Shown here: one piece after another, positions 52,714-62,267 of the stretch
How the letters are laid out: each line of letters opens with the position of its first letter
Position numbering within the stretch: position 1 is the stretch's first letter
DNA from: an uncultured Sediminibacterium sp.
GTDB lineage: Bacteria > Bacteroidota > Bacteroidia > Chitinophagales > Chitinophagaceae
DNA length: 64,000 bases
Direction of reading: 5' to 3'
Assembly: GCF_946481145.1 (NCBI RefSeq)
Contig: NZ_CAMLMJ010000006.1
Location: forward strand, 91,608-155,607
Position numbers and translations under genes: made by a program
The notes under the pieces: model-generated
What the model saw: only the letters and a program-made list of their open reading frames with translations
The model's database searches: none
What the model was told of the DNA's origin: nothing

Positions 52714-53800
52714 ATGACACAAGAACAAATAAAAATTTTAAGGGACCGAGTGGTTGTCCTGAGGAGGTTTCTTTGACGTTGAGAACAGAAACCATAAAGT
52801 AGAAACCGATCGTCAGCTCTCTCTATCGCCTGGATTTTGGGATGATAATGCCCGCGCTACAGGCATCATGAAGGAAATTAAGGTTAATGAATACTGGCTC
52901 CGTCTGTATAAGCAGGTGGAAGCTGCTGTAGAAGATTTTGCGGTACTCTTCGAATTTTGGAAATCCGGAGATGCTACAGAGCAAGAGACAAAGCAGGCTT
53001 ATGATAATGCCCTTAACAGCCTGGAAGACGCAGAGTTTAAAAGTACCCTCAATAAACCCGAGGATGAATTACCTGCTATCGTTCAGATTAACTCTGGAGC
53101 AGGAGGAACCGAGAGCCAGGATTGGGCAGAAATGCTTTTGCGCATGTATCGCATGTATGGAGATAAGCAAGGATGGAAAGTTACTGAACTTGATTTCCAG
53201 GAAGGAGATGGTGCAGGAATAAAAAGTGCCACATTGCAATTTGATGGCGACTTTGCTTATGGATTTTTAAAAGCGGAAAGTGGCGTACATCGATTGGTGA
53301 GGATTTCTCCTTTCGATAGTAATGCGCGTCGTCACACTTCCTTCGCTTCTGTGTTTGTTTATCCGTTGATTGATGATAGTATCGAAATAAATGTCAACCC
53401 CGGCGATTTAGAATGGGCTTTTTATAGAAGTGGGGGTAGTGGTGGACAAAACGTAAACAAAGTGGAAACGGCGGTGCGATTAAAACACATCCCAAGTGGA
53501 TTTATCGTTGAATGTCAACAGGCACGTACACAAGGTGAGAACCGGGAACTGGCATTGAAAATGCTGAAGAGTCGTTTATATGAAGAAGAGCTTCGTAAAC
53601 GTCAGGAAGCGATGAATGCTACCAATGCAGGCAAGAAGAAAATAGAATGGGGTAGTCAGATTCGGAGCTATGTATTCCATCCCTATAAAATGATCAAAGA
53701 TCACCGCACCGATTTTGAAGTAGGCAACGTTGGCCCAGTAATGGATGGTGAAATAGATGGTTTTATCAAAGCCTACCTGATGATGGAAAAAGAAGCGTGA
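52714..53800 (+). CDS. prfB: Peptide chain release factor 2, with programmed +1 frameshift
   Basis: 361 aa by joining 52714-52773 with 52775-53800. Codon 21 is an in-frame TGA (52774-52776), preceded by AGGAGGTTTCTT. A +1 shift at CTT TGA C continues as [13 protein letters not shown]. This is the classic RF2 autoregulatory site, with an AGGAGG sequence upstream. The later part has [19 protein letters not shown] and the catalytic GGQ ([10 protein letters not shown]). It reads UGA and UAA stops. Confidence 0.96.
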
Positions 53801-53809
53801 TAAACAGAG

Positions 53810-53880
53810 GAACAGTGGAATGTCCAATATCCAACGTCGAAGTAAAACCTGGAAATTGGATATTGGACATTCCACTGTTC
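53810..53880. terminator. AACAGTGGAATGTCCAA palindrome between convergent genes
   Basis: A perfect 25-bp stem (53810-53834 / 53856-53880) around a 21-base loop, between prfB and nhaA; the right arm includes the last two bases of nhaA. It shares the GGAATGTCCAA core with the palindrome at 49638-49701. Confidence 0.85.
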
Positions 53881-55075
53881 ATCTGTTCTTTATTTCTTTT
53901 CGTCCCATTTTCAACCAAACAAACCCGCTAACCATTGCAATCAGTGAAGCGAGCAGGACGGATATTTTTGCAATATCCTGGTCTTCTACTCTGTTGAAAG
54001 CAAGGGTGGAGATAAAGATGCTCATGGTAAACCCAATACCAGCAAGTAGACCTGCCCCAATCATTTTATTCCAGTTAGTGCCAGATGGTAGTTCCGCAAG
54101 TTTTCTTGAAACCAGTAAATAACAGGCACTGGTAATTCCCAATGGTTTTCCAATACAAAGCCCGAAAATTATACCCCAGCTCAAACTGCTATTTAATGCT
54201 TCAAGACTATTCTCCGGTATGTCAATTGCAGTATTAGCCAATGCAAAGATGGGCATGATGATAAAATATACCGGGGTATGAAATTTTATCTCCATATCTG
54301 CTAATTTGGAAACAGGAACCATAAAGGCAAAAATCACACCTGCAACTGTTGCGTGAATTCCCGAGTTAAACATAAAATACCAAAGTGCCAGTCCAAGTAT
54401 CCAATGCAGGTAACCAAAATTTATTTTTCTTTTATTGAGCAACCATAATAAAACAACCGTGATAATCGCAGCCAGTAAATATCCGAATTCAATTTCGTTT
54501 CCATAGAATAAGGCGATCACAACTATGGCACCAAGGTCATCTATAATAGCCAGTGCGGTAAGAAATATTTTTAATGCTACAGGTACACGACTACCTAATA
54601 ATGAAGCGATTCCTAAAGTAAATGCAATGTCTGTTGCAGTGGGAACAGCCCAACCTGTCATAAAAATAGTTCCCTTATTAAAAAGACTAAATAATAGGGC
54701 AGGTGCAAGCATACCTCCGATAGCTGCTATTACGGGCAGCGCAGATTTTTTTATAGAAGCGAGTTCCCCACAAACCAACTCTCTTTTTATTTCCATGCCC
54801 GCCAGAAAGAAAAATACGGCCATCAAGGCATCATTGATTACGAGTAAAGGGGAATTGGGCAAGGATAAAAAACCGATATAAGTATGGTGATCCGTTGTTC
54901 CATCGAAAAAAATATTCCACATGTCCCTATATGCAACACCAAAATCACCCCAGTTTGCCAATAGTAAAGAAATGCCTGTACATGCCAGCAGCGTTACTCC
55001 AATTGCCCGGCTATCCCGGATAAACTGTTTGAGTGGATGAAATAATCGTGTTTGTACAAGCTTTGATAAGATCAT
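53879..55075 (-). CDS. nhaA: Na+/H+ antiporter NhaA
   Basis: 398 aa with about 12 spans. The ion-binding region reads GWAVPTATDIAFTLGIASLLG and FLTALAIIDDLGAIVVIALF, carrying the two adjacent Asp of the NhaA transport site. ALMAVFFFLAGMEIKREL lies near the start. It exchanges Na+ for H+ at the inner membrane and is pH-activated in E. coli. It may be read with the OstA-like gene 32 bases upstream. Confidence 0.95.
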   Translation of the reverse strand: MILSKLVQTRLFHPLKQFIRDSRAIGVTLLACTGISLLLANWGDFGVAYRDMWNIFFDGTTDHHTYIGFLSLPNSPLLVINDALMAVFFFLAGMEIKRELVCGELASIKKSALPVIAAIGGMLAPALLFSLFNKGTIFMTGWAVPTATDIAFTLGIASLLGSRVPVALKIFLTALAIIDDLGAIVVIALFYGNEIEFGYLLAAIITVVLLWLLNKRKINFGYLHWILGLALWYFMFNSGIHATVAGVIFAFMVPVSKLADMEIKFHTPVYFIIMPIFALANTAIDIPENSLEALNSSLSWGIIFGLCIGKPLGITSACYLLVSRKLAELPSGTNWNKMIGAGLLAGIGFTMSIFISTLAFNRVEDQDIAKISVLLASLIAMVSGFVWLKMGRKEIKNR

Positions 55076-55107
55076 ACTTACAATTTAATAATTAAAAAGG
55101 GGATAGT

Positions 55108-56751
55108 TTATTGCGAAGAAAGTATGTCGAACATACTCTTAGGTCTGCGACTTTCCAACCACCTAAAGTTACGCAATTTTAGTTGATCGTGGTCAACCTG
55201 GCGCATGGGATACATAGTACCATCAACGGCATTAATTAATACTACGCGTTTTGGTTTGCCATTGTCAAAACGTATCTCAATAACATCAGAACTGTTTTTA
55301 TTTACGCCGATAAAATTTTTCTGTTCATCAACACCATAGTAAACATTTTCACTGTTCCCTTTGGCCCTTAAAAAATTAATTTGTCCGGTCGTGTCGAAAT
55401 AGGCATTAATGGTATTACCTCTTACCTGGTTAAAATAAAGAGAACTGTCGACCTTACTCAATGCAAGTGCATTTTCGAAAACATACAATCTTTCAGGTTT
55501 ATTGTTCTTTACATACATGTAAATAGTATCACCGCTCACCTGATTTTCCTGTGCCCAAACAACAGGTTGCTTGAATAAACGAAAAACGGAATCCTTCAGT
55601 GCATAAAATAAACTATCACCGACACTTTGCAGTGAGTCGGAAAAAATTTTTACGTTATAATAGGCTTCAAAATATTTATCTGTACTGTCTTCCTTGGTAC
55701 TGTCGGGAGAGAATACAAAATCTATACTATCCCTGACTCTTGGAACAGGTTTGTATTTTAATAGGTCTGACAATTTTGCGGAATAAAATGTATCTGCAGT
55801 GATATAAATGGTGTCTCTTTCCTGTTTCAAAAGGAGTAAAGGTTGTTGGGTTGCCAGCAGTGAATTCTTCTTATTATTGGTTTTTATATTATTGGCAATC
55901 AGGTCAAAACCCTTAAGTGAATCTTTCCCGCGATATACTGCATTTCCCCTGAATTCACCAAGTCCACTGGTACTATCGAGCGCCATTTCATCAGCAGTCA
56001 TAGTATAACTACTATCATCAATTACGGAACGTTTGTATAATTCGGCTCTTTTGTTTTTAAGATCATAATAGCCATCCCTGGTTTTAATCACCAGTTTTTT
56101 ATCGTTACGAATCGTTGATGGACTGGTAAATGTGGCAATTTCAGTTTCTGTATTGTATTGCAGGGTATCAGTATTGATGCGATAGTCGGGGTTGATCAGG
56201 ATAACTTTTTGTTTGAAAAAAATATCCTTGGTGTCTCCGTAATAATAGCCTTCAATACTGGTTAAGTTCGTTTTTTCATTTACTACTTTACCACCTTTCA
56301 GGTAAGTGCCGATTTTTACGGTTACATCGTATTCCAGTTCATCTGTTGTAAGGGTGCTTTTGCCATCGGTAAGCCTTACTTTTTTCTTCAGGAAAGCTTT
56401 TTTCTCTTTGGCCAGGTATTTCAGGTATTGGGCATAAGTGTGTACGCTGTCTGCATCGTTGATATGAACATTGCCGAATGCTTCAAATACATTGGTAATG
56501 GTGTTAAGTACAGCACTATCTGCATAAAACAGTGTTTTTTCCTGACGCATTTTTACTTTACCTACATAAGAAATGAACTGATTAACAGAGTCGACTTTTT
56601 GAATATGCACTTTATCTGCCTCCAACATCTCCAGTAGTTTACCAGTTACAACACTTGATGTGTCTGTAGCAGGTGTTTTATTTGTTTGTGCTTTGGCAAA
56701 AAAGCTGCAACACAAAAACAAACAGCAGGAAACAAAATTGCGGATCCGCAT
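55108..56751 (-). CDS. OstA-like (LptA/LptD N-terminal type) periplasmic protein
   Basis: 547 aa with a signal peptide (FVSCCLFLCCSFFAKAQ). It has repeated OstA beta-jellyroll strands (QEKTLFYADSAVLNTITNVF, FGNVHINDADSVHTYAQYLK, ADEMALDSTSGLGEFRGNAV). In other bacteria OstA domains bind LPS in the Lpt bridge. This large multi-repeat type is usual in Bacteroidota. It starts 2 bases after the MCE gene and is thus in the same operon. A divergent LptD-like gene lies about 2.5 kb away. Confidence 0.85.
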   Translation of the reverse strand: MRIRNFVSCCLFLCCSFFAKAQTNKTPATDTSSVVTGKLLEMLEADKVHIQKVDSVNQFISYVGKVKMRQEKTLFYADSAVLNTITNVFEAFGNVHINDADSVHTYAQYLKYLAKEKKAFLKKKVRLTDGKSTLTTDELEYDVTVKIGTYLKGGKVVNEKTNLTSIEGYYYGDTKDIFFKQKVILINPDYRINTDTLQYNTETEIATFTSPSTIRNDKKLVIKTRDGYYDLKNKRAELYKRSVIDDSSYTMTADEMALDSTSGLGEFRGNAVYRGKDSLKGFDLIANNIKTNNKKNSLLATQQPLLLLKQERDTIYITADTFYSAKLSDLLKYKPVPRVRDSIDFVFSPDSTKEDSTDKYFEAYYNVKIFSDSLQSVGDSLFYALKDSVFRLFKQPVVWAQENQVSGDTIYMYVKNNKPERLYVFENALALSKVDSSLYFNQVRGNTINAYFDTTGQINFLRAKGNSENVYYGVDEQKNFIGVNKNSSDVIEIRFDNGKPKRVVLINAVDGTMYPMRQVDHDQLKLRNFRWLESRRPKSMFDILSSQ

Positions 56752-56753
56752 AA

Positions 56754-57755
56754 TTATTTATTCTTCGTAGAGTCTAATGGAGCCATTAATGGGCCTGTTC
56801 TGTCCTTCTTGCCAAATACGGAGATGTTTACATAGCGTTTAGGGTGTACCCGAAGGTCATCCATCAAAATATTGGCACTTCGAACGGTATTACTCAGGTT
56901 ATCATAAAGCGTTTTATCGTTCAGTAATTTACCTAATGAACCTTCGGTTGAAGATGCTTTGGCAAGAATACTGTTCAATGTTTCGATTGAATTCTTTAAC
57001 TGCGCAACTGTACCATCAATATCTGCTTTAGAAAGGTTTTCGGTGGTTTTCTCCACATTTCCAAGCATACGGGTTATCTTATCATTATTGTCAGAAAGAT
57101 TTTTAGTAAAGCTGCTTACATTATTCATGGAAGCTGCAATTGTACCGGTTTGCTGGTTCAGCATGGCCTGTATAGAAGCAGAGGATACTACAAGGCTTGC
57201 AGTAGTTTTATTGATATTAGCTATAACCTCTTGCAGATTGTTTTTTGTAGCAGGATCAAATATGATATTGATATTCTTTAATACACTGTCTAATGAACCC
57301 ACTGTTGCTTTTATCTGATCACCTACCGGACCTAGCTTATTCATTACATCACCCAATAATCCGGCAGAAGACGAAGTAAGAATGGTATCGCCAGATTTTA
57401 CAAAGTTGGGGGCATCTCCCAGACTGATGGTGATGCTGGCATTTCCAAGTGGGTTTTCTTTGATTGACGCCACTGAGTTGGAAGGAATATTGTATTTATC
57501 CTTAAGTTTAATCGCAACAACGATGGTAGATAAATTGGCGTCCGCATTTTCAATATCATATACAGACCCAACCTGAAAGCCATTAATGAAAACACCATTC
57601 GATACCATTATCCCCTTGGTATCAGTATATTTTGCGTAGATGAAATTACCTGTTTTGAACAGGGTTTTACCTTTCAGGAAATTAAAGCCAAGGATCAGTA
57701 AAGTAATGGCGATAGCAGTTAGGGCCCCTACTTTTGTTTCATTCGATATCTTCAT
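56754..57755 (-). CDS. MCE/MlaD-domain lipid-transport protein
   Basis: 333 aa. One N-terminal span (VGALTAIAITLLILGFNFL) precedes the MCE domain (about 35-120: YAKYTDTKGIMVSNGVFING, GNASITISLGDA) and a long helical, coiled-coil tail. MCE proteins form rings or tubes that carry lipids between membranes. No permease or ATPase of an Mla system is adjacent, so those parts must lie elsewhere. Confidence 0.88.
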   Translation of the reverse strand: MKISNETKVGALTAIAITLLILGFNFLKGKTLFKTGNFIYAKYTDTKGIMVSNGVFINGFQVGSVYDIENADANLSTIVVAIKLKDKYNIPSNSVASIKENPLGNASITISLGDAPNFVKSGDTILTSSSAGLLGDVMNKLGPVGDQIKATVGSLDSVLKNINIIFDPATKNNLQEVIANINKTTASLVVSSASIQAMLNQQTGTIAASMNNVSSFTKNLSDNNDKITRMLGNVEKTTENLSKADIDGTVAQLKNSIETLNSILAKASSTEGSLGKLLNDKTLYDNLSNTVRSANILMDDLRVHPKRYVNISVFGKKDRTGPLMAPLDSTKNK

Positions 57756-57904
57756 ACGGCAAAACTAAGGTTTCTTGGATTAGCCTGTCTGAACTAGCTG
57801 TTAAACATTGTTTTTTGGGGGAGTCCATGGTCCATAGTCCATGGTTGCCAGGAAAGTTAAGGAGCGAGCCTCATTTAAAATAATCACCAGTCTAGGCTTG
57901 TAGC

Positions 57905-58222
57905 AATTACTGTCCGGGGAAATTTAACCGCGAGCTGTAGGTATAGCGTATGATGGAACACAGATCTTCATGATTTTCAGGATTTATCATGATAGATCTT
58001 GAAAATCATGAAGATCCGTGTTCTATTAATAGCAGATAGTGCATTTACGGCAACAAAATATTTCTTTAAGCAGCTGACTTTAAATTTTCCAATTCGGTAC
58101 CCACCTTTTATTCTATTAGAAGCAGAAAGCCTAAAATAAGCACCCATCAAGGCTTGTCCGAAGACTCCTGTGGAGTAGCTTGCGGCTTGCAGCTTGAAGC
58201 CAATTCCCCCCGGACCGCAATG
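57905..58222 (-). repeat. MITE-like dispersed repeat, family 1, copy D
   Basis: About 318 bp. The ends are TTACTGTCCGGGGAAATT at the left and, inverted, CATTGCGGTCCGGGGGGAAT at the right. It holds a large palindrome (57956-57983 / 57996-58023, 26 of 28 paired) and the ACTCCTGTGGAGT hairpin. Read on the minus strand it matches copy E at 63796-64000 over most of its length. It separates the amidase gene from the MCE gene. Confidence 0.88.
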
Positions 58223-58237
58223 ATTGTAAAAGGAACT

Positions 58238-59176
58238 TTACTTTCTGGAATTACCAGCACTTATGCCAGCCTGGTTTTCAAGAGAATTCTTATAAATACG
58301 GACTGCTTTGGTAATAACCTGACAAATTTCTACCTGTCCTTTTTCGCTGTTCAGGTAGTCTTCTTCTTCCGGATTGGAAATAAAGCCTGTTTCAACCAAT
58401 ACGGCTGGCATATTTACAGCTTGTAATACCCATATTCCCTTTTTACGTTGCTGGGCCTTACGGCTAATGCGACCTACTTTCTGAAATTCCTCTTCGATAG
58501 TCATGGCCAGTTTGGCACTGCGTTGAAAATATTGCTGGGTGAGGATATTTGCCAACATGGTTTTGGTAGGGTCATTGGCATCTGCCGCCTTGCGGGCTTT
58601 GAGTATTTGTACGGAAACACTATCCAGGTATTCATCCAATCCTTCACTGGCAACTGCTTTGCGCTCGTCGGTTTTATCGATTCCGTAAATGAATGTTTCA
58701 GTTCCCATCGCCGGGCTGGGGGTAGTCCAGGTGCGATAATCCTTCACTCTTTGCTTAACCAGTTTACCCTTTCTTTTTACGGTAATGGTTTTATAGCCAA
58801 TAAATTCCCTGTTTTTTCTTGCTGCAGCGGAATTTACGTGGATACAGACGAATAAGTCGCCCTTGGCCTGATTGGCTATTTCTGCTTTCTGGATAACGGA
58901 ATGAAAGACATCTGTTTTTCGGGTCATGACGATTTCTACATCAGGAAGGGCATCCTGAAGCATTTTCTCAAGTTTAAGGGCAACTTCAAGCGAAATTTGG
59001 CTTTCAGTAGAATATCTGCCTCTTGCTCCAACATCTTCCCCTCCATGACCAGCATCTACAATGATCCTCTTAAGTACTTGTTTTTGTTGGGGTTTGCCTT
59101 TTTCAGGCATAAAAGAACTGAATATACCGACCCCTAAACTTAACAAAACAAAAGCAGCATATTTAACACGCATCAT
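58238..59176 (-). CDS. N-acetylmuramoyl-L-alanine amidase (Amidase_3)
   Basis: 312 aa. A signal or anchor segment (YAAFVLLSLGVGIFSSF) is followed by the amidase domain: IVDAGHGGEDVGARG (zinc His), LEVALKLEKML (zinc Glu), VCIHVNSAA (zinc His) and late VLVETGFISNPEE (catalytic Glu). It cleaves the bond between muramic acid and the stem peptide. An insertion of about 60 residues around GYKTITVKRKGKLVKQRVKD is usual in Bacteroidetes members. It is divergent from the LptD-like gene. Confidence 0.93.
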   Translation of the reverse strand: MMRVKYAAFVLLSLGVGIFSSFMPEKGKPQQKQVLKRIIVDAGHGGEDVGARGRYSTESQISLEVALKLEKMLQDALPDVEIVMTRKTDVFHSVIQKAEIANQAKGDLFVCIHVNSAAARKNREFIGYKTITVKRKGKLVKQRVKDYRTWTTPSPAMGTETFIYGIDKTDERKAVASEGLDEYLDSVSVQILKARKAADANDPTKTMLANILTQQYFQRSAKLAMTIEEEFQKVGRISRKAQQRKKGIWVLQAVNMPAVLVETGFISNPEEEDYLNSEKGQVEICQVITKAVRIYKNSLENQAGISAGNSRK

Positions 59177-59228
59177 ATCAATTCGTTAAAGGATTATAAC
59201 CAGAGTTCCGTTTACACGCTTCAAACAC

Positions 59229-59236
59229 TATTTTTG
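59229..59236 (+). promoter_or_regulatory. -7 promoter element of the LptD-like gene
   Basis: TATTTTTG ends 10 bases before the ATG at 59247 and fits TAnnTTTG. The -33 region is not clear. Confidence 0.5.
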
Positions 59237-59246
59237 CCAGGTGAAT

Positions 59247-61943
59247 ATGCGCAAACGCTGTAAAATTAACGTAAAAACCATGCTTCCTATTGTTGTGTGT
59301 GCATATTTGCTCATATTAACATTTCATAAGGAGGCTGGCGCAGCTCCGGCTTTATTTGAATCTTCCTTTGAAAATATCTTACAGGATACTGTTCCCCCAA
59401 AATCTGCAGGGGATACCAGCGTTAAACAAAAAGATAGTTTAAAAACCGCTAAAACGGGTGATTCGTTGGTTAACCGAACAGATACCCTACGTATCTCCAA
59501 AGACTCAATAGATGCTCCTATAACCTACAATGCAACGGATTCTGGTGTTTTAATTATAGATACAAAAGAGTTCATACTATACGGTAAGGCCAAAACCAAT
59601 TATAAGGACCTGCAGATGGAAGCGGCCACCATTCGATACGACCAGCAATCGCAAATGGTTAAGGCTTATGGTTCGCTCGATTCAACAGGGAATCCTTTAA
59701 GTAAGCCCCAATTTATTCAGGGTGAATTACAATCTGTGAGTGATTCTATTTTTTACGATATGAGAACTGGTAAAGGACTCACAAAAAACACTTTTTTTCA
59801 GGAGGGTGAAATTTTTGTAAATGCAGAAGCACTAAAAAAAGTGAGTGCCGATGAAGTATTTGCCAGTAAAGCCCGTTTTACTACCTGTAATCTCGATACG
59901 CCCCATTTCGCCTTTCGAACCAGAAAGATGAAAATCATCAACAACAAAATGGGTATTTCCAGCGCCGCATTTCCCGAGTTTGAAGGCGTGCCCATACCCA
60001 TTGGTATTCCTTTCGGAATATTTCCATTATATCGTGGCCCGCAATCTGGTTTTATAGCACCGGCATTTACGGCCAGCGAAGATTTTGGATTGGGATTAGA
60101 AGGGATCGGATATTACCACATTTTCAATGATAACCTGGATCTTACAACCCGGGCCAATTTATATTCCTATGGAGGGTATAATATCAATTTTAATTCAAGG
60201 TACCTGAAACGATACAAGTTTACGAGTAACCTCAATGTTACGATACAAAGTTCCAGGATACTAAACAGGGGAGGTGTAACCAAAGACGAGTTCAGTAAAA
60301 CAAAATCTTTCATGATTAACTGGTCGCATAGCCGGGATGGAAGGGCCAGACCAGGGACCAATTTTTCAGCGAATGTAAATTTTGGTAGTACAAGGTTTAA
60401 CCAGTTGTTATTGAATAATCCTTACCAGAATTTTCAAAACCAGTTAAGTTCATCTATCAATTATACCAAAGACTGGAGAGGTAAATACAACTTATCTGTT
60501 AATGCCAACCATAACCAGAACAACAATACACGATTGGTAAATCTGAATCTGCCAACATTGAATTTTAACGTAGTAACTTTTTATCCATTCCAGAAAAAAG
60601 ACCAGGTTGGTTCAGGTAAATGGTATGAAAAAATAGGGATAGGTTATAGTGGCAATGTGCAGAATCAAATATCCTTTTATGATACGGCATTTAATATGCG
60701 TCGTGCGCTTGATGAGCTTCAGTGGGGTGCCCAGCACAATATCCCCATAACCCTTTCATTACCTGCTTTGGGCCCGGTTACAATAGCCCCAAGTGTGTCT
60801 TATGAAGAAAGATGGTATGGTCAGCGTATTTTCCGTTCCTGGAACGATACAGCAAAACAGGTTGATACAAAAATTCAGCGTGGTTTTTATACAGCCAGAC
60901 AAATGGCTTTTGGTGTGAGTTTGAATACCCGGATTTTTGGTACGTATACCCTGAAATCGAAGGACACTAAAATTATCCGACATGAAGTTCGTCCAAGTAT
61001 CTCATTCAACTATAAGCCAGATATGGCTGCCAAGTATTTTTATAATACTCAGATTGATTCAACCGGAAGAACCATGCGGTTTTCTCAATTTGAAGGTGGT
61101 ATAATTCCCGGCTTCTCAGAAGGTGCTTTTGGAGGAATTGGTTTTGGTATCGACAACCTGCTTGAGATGAAACTTAAGGATAAATCGGATAGTTCCGGAA
61201 AAGCTACCAAAAAAATCAAGCTGATTGATGGATTCGGATTTAACTCTTCCTATAATTTATTGGCGGATAGTTTTGCATTGGGGAATTTTAATTTCTATGC
61301 CCGTAGTACTTTGTTTGATAAGATCAATATAACAGCCGGTATGAATATTGACCCTTATGCAGTAGATGCACAAGGCTATCGTTTAAAACAACTGGCAATT
61401 GATCTTAAAAAACTGAAGTTTGGCCGTATTACCAGTGGTAATCTTGCTGTTTCAACTTCTTTTACCAGTAAATCGAAAGACGGGTCTGATAAAAATGAAA
61501 AAGATATTCCAATCGATCCGTTCATGACACCTGATGAACAACAAAGACAATTACAATTTGCACAGGCCAACCCAGCAGAGTTTACTGATTTTAATATACC
61601 CTGGAGTCTTACGCTTGCTTATTCTTTGAATTTTAACCGTGTCCTAAAACAAGACTTTTCCGGTTACGAAACACAGATTTTTTCCAACCTGAATTTCAAT
61701 GGAGATTTTAGTTTGACGGAAAAATGGAAATTGGGTGGTACGGGTTATTATGATGTAAATAATGGCGGATTACAACAACTGAGTATGTTTATAACCAGGG
61801 AAATGCATTGCTGGCAATTATCGATCAATGTAACGCCCATTGGATTATACAGATCTTTCAATATCACCATCAATCCTAAATCAGGTATCCTCCGCGATCT
61901 GAGAATCAATAGAAGCAGGGTGTTTTCGAATTCGAGATTTTAG
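59247..61943 (+). CDS. LptD-like LPS-assembly outer-membrane protein
   Basis: 898 aa from the ATG at 59247 (a GTG at 59241 is in frame). A signal (TMLPIVVCAYLLILTFHKEAGAA), then an OstA/LptA-like domain (about 90-200: LQMEAATIRYDQQSQMVKAY), then a large barrel with the LptD hallmarks FTTCNLDTPHFAFRTRKMKI and PIPIGIPFGIFPLYRGPQSG. It inserts LPS into the outer leaflet. The last strand region (LRINRSRVFSNSRF) ends in Phe. It is alone on its strand, divergent from the amidase. Confidence 0.9.
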   Translation: MRKRCKINVKTMLPIVVCAYLLILTFHKEAGAAPALFESSFENILQDTVPPKSAGDTSVKQKDSLKTAKTGDSLVNRTDTLRISKDSIDAPITYNATDSGVLIIDTKEFILYGKAKTNYKDLQMEAATIRYDQQSQMVKAYGSLDSTGNPLSKPQFIQGELQSVSDSIFYDMRTGKGLTKNTFFQEGEIFVNAEALKKVSADEVFASKARFTTCNLDTPHFAFRTRKMKIINNKMGISSAAFPEFEGVPIPIGIPFGIFPLYRGPQSGFIAPAFTASEDFGLGLEGIGYYHIFNDNLDLTTRANLYSYGGYNINFNSRYLKRYKFTSNLNVTIQSSRILNRGGVTKDEFSKTKSFMINWSHSRDGRARPGTNFSANVNFGSTRFNQLLLNNPYQNFQNQLSSSINYTKDWRGKYNLSVNANHNQNNNTRLVNLNLPTLNFNVVTFYPFQKKDQVGSGKWYEKIGIGYSGNVQNQISFYDTAFNMRRALDELQWGAQHNIPITLSLPALGPVTIAPSVSYEERWYGQRIFRSWNDTAKQVDTKIQRGFYTARQMAFGVSLNTRIFGTYTLKSKDTKIIRHEVRPSISFNYKPDMAAKYFYNTQIDSTGRTMRFSQFEGGIIPGFSEGAFGGIGFGIDNLLEMKLKDKSDSSGKATKKIKLIDGFGFNSSYNLLADSFALGNFNFYARSTLFDKINITAGMNIDPYAVDAQGYRLKQLAIDLKKLKFGRITSGNLAVSTSFTSKSKDGSDKNEKDIPIDPFMTPDEQQRQLQFAQANPAEFTDFNIPWSLTLAYSLNFNRVLKQDFSGYETQIFSNLNFNGDFSLTEKWKLGGTGYYDVNNGGLQQLSMFITREMHCWQLSINVTPIGLYRSFNITINPKSGILRDLRINRSRVFSNSRF

Positions 61944-61975
61944 CTATTCGGTGTTAGCTGTTAGGTATTAGCTAT
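61943..61975. repeat. GGTGTTAGC/GGTATTAGC word array, left arm
   Basis: TAGCTATTCGGTGTTAGCTG and onward. A complementary array (CACCTAATACCTAACACC) lies at 62242-62272, so these are arms of a palindrome whose loop now holds the family 2 repeat. Confidence 0.6.
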
Positions 61976-62193
61976 TAATGCGAATAAAGGGTTGAAATCT
62001 GCCAAAAATGGGAAAATCATCGATTGAGGACTCTTTTAACTTCATTAAAGTAGGCTCCTAAAAACTAATAGTTCCTAATCTTATTTGGCTGCTTAGATAG
62101 AACACGGATTTATCATGATCTATCATGATAATCATGATAAATCTGCGTTCCATTGCCCGCTCCTATGCAATTTCAACCCTTGATTCGCATTAT
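61976..62193. repeat. MITE-like dispersed repeat, family 2, copy 2
   Basis: 218 bp with terminal inverted repeats TAATGCGAATAAAGGGTTGA at the left and CAACCCTTGATTCGCATTA at the right. The inner palindrome is GAACACGGATTTATCATGAT / ATCATGATAAATCTGCGTTC (62100-62150). It is similar over its whole length to copy 1 at 37627-37832. Apart from the flanking word arrays I see nothing else in 61944-62267. Confidence 0.9.
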
Positions 62194-62267
62194 TAGGAAA
62201 AGTGTCTGTTCAACCAACAGTTTACTATCCTAAAAAGAGTTTTATCCTAGCACCTAATACCTAACAC

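Noticed and set aside
52774..52776. prfB as a frameshifted pseudogene with an early stop
   Set aside because: The AGGAGGTTTCTTTGAC context is the classic RF2 programmed frameshift site, and the joined frame is intact.
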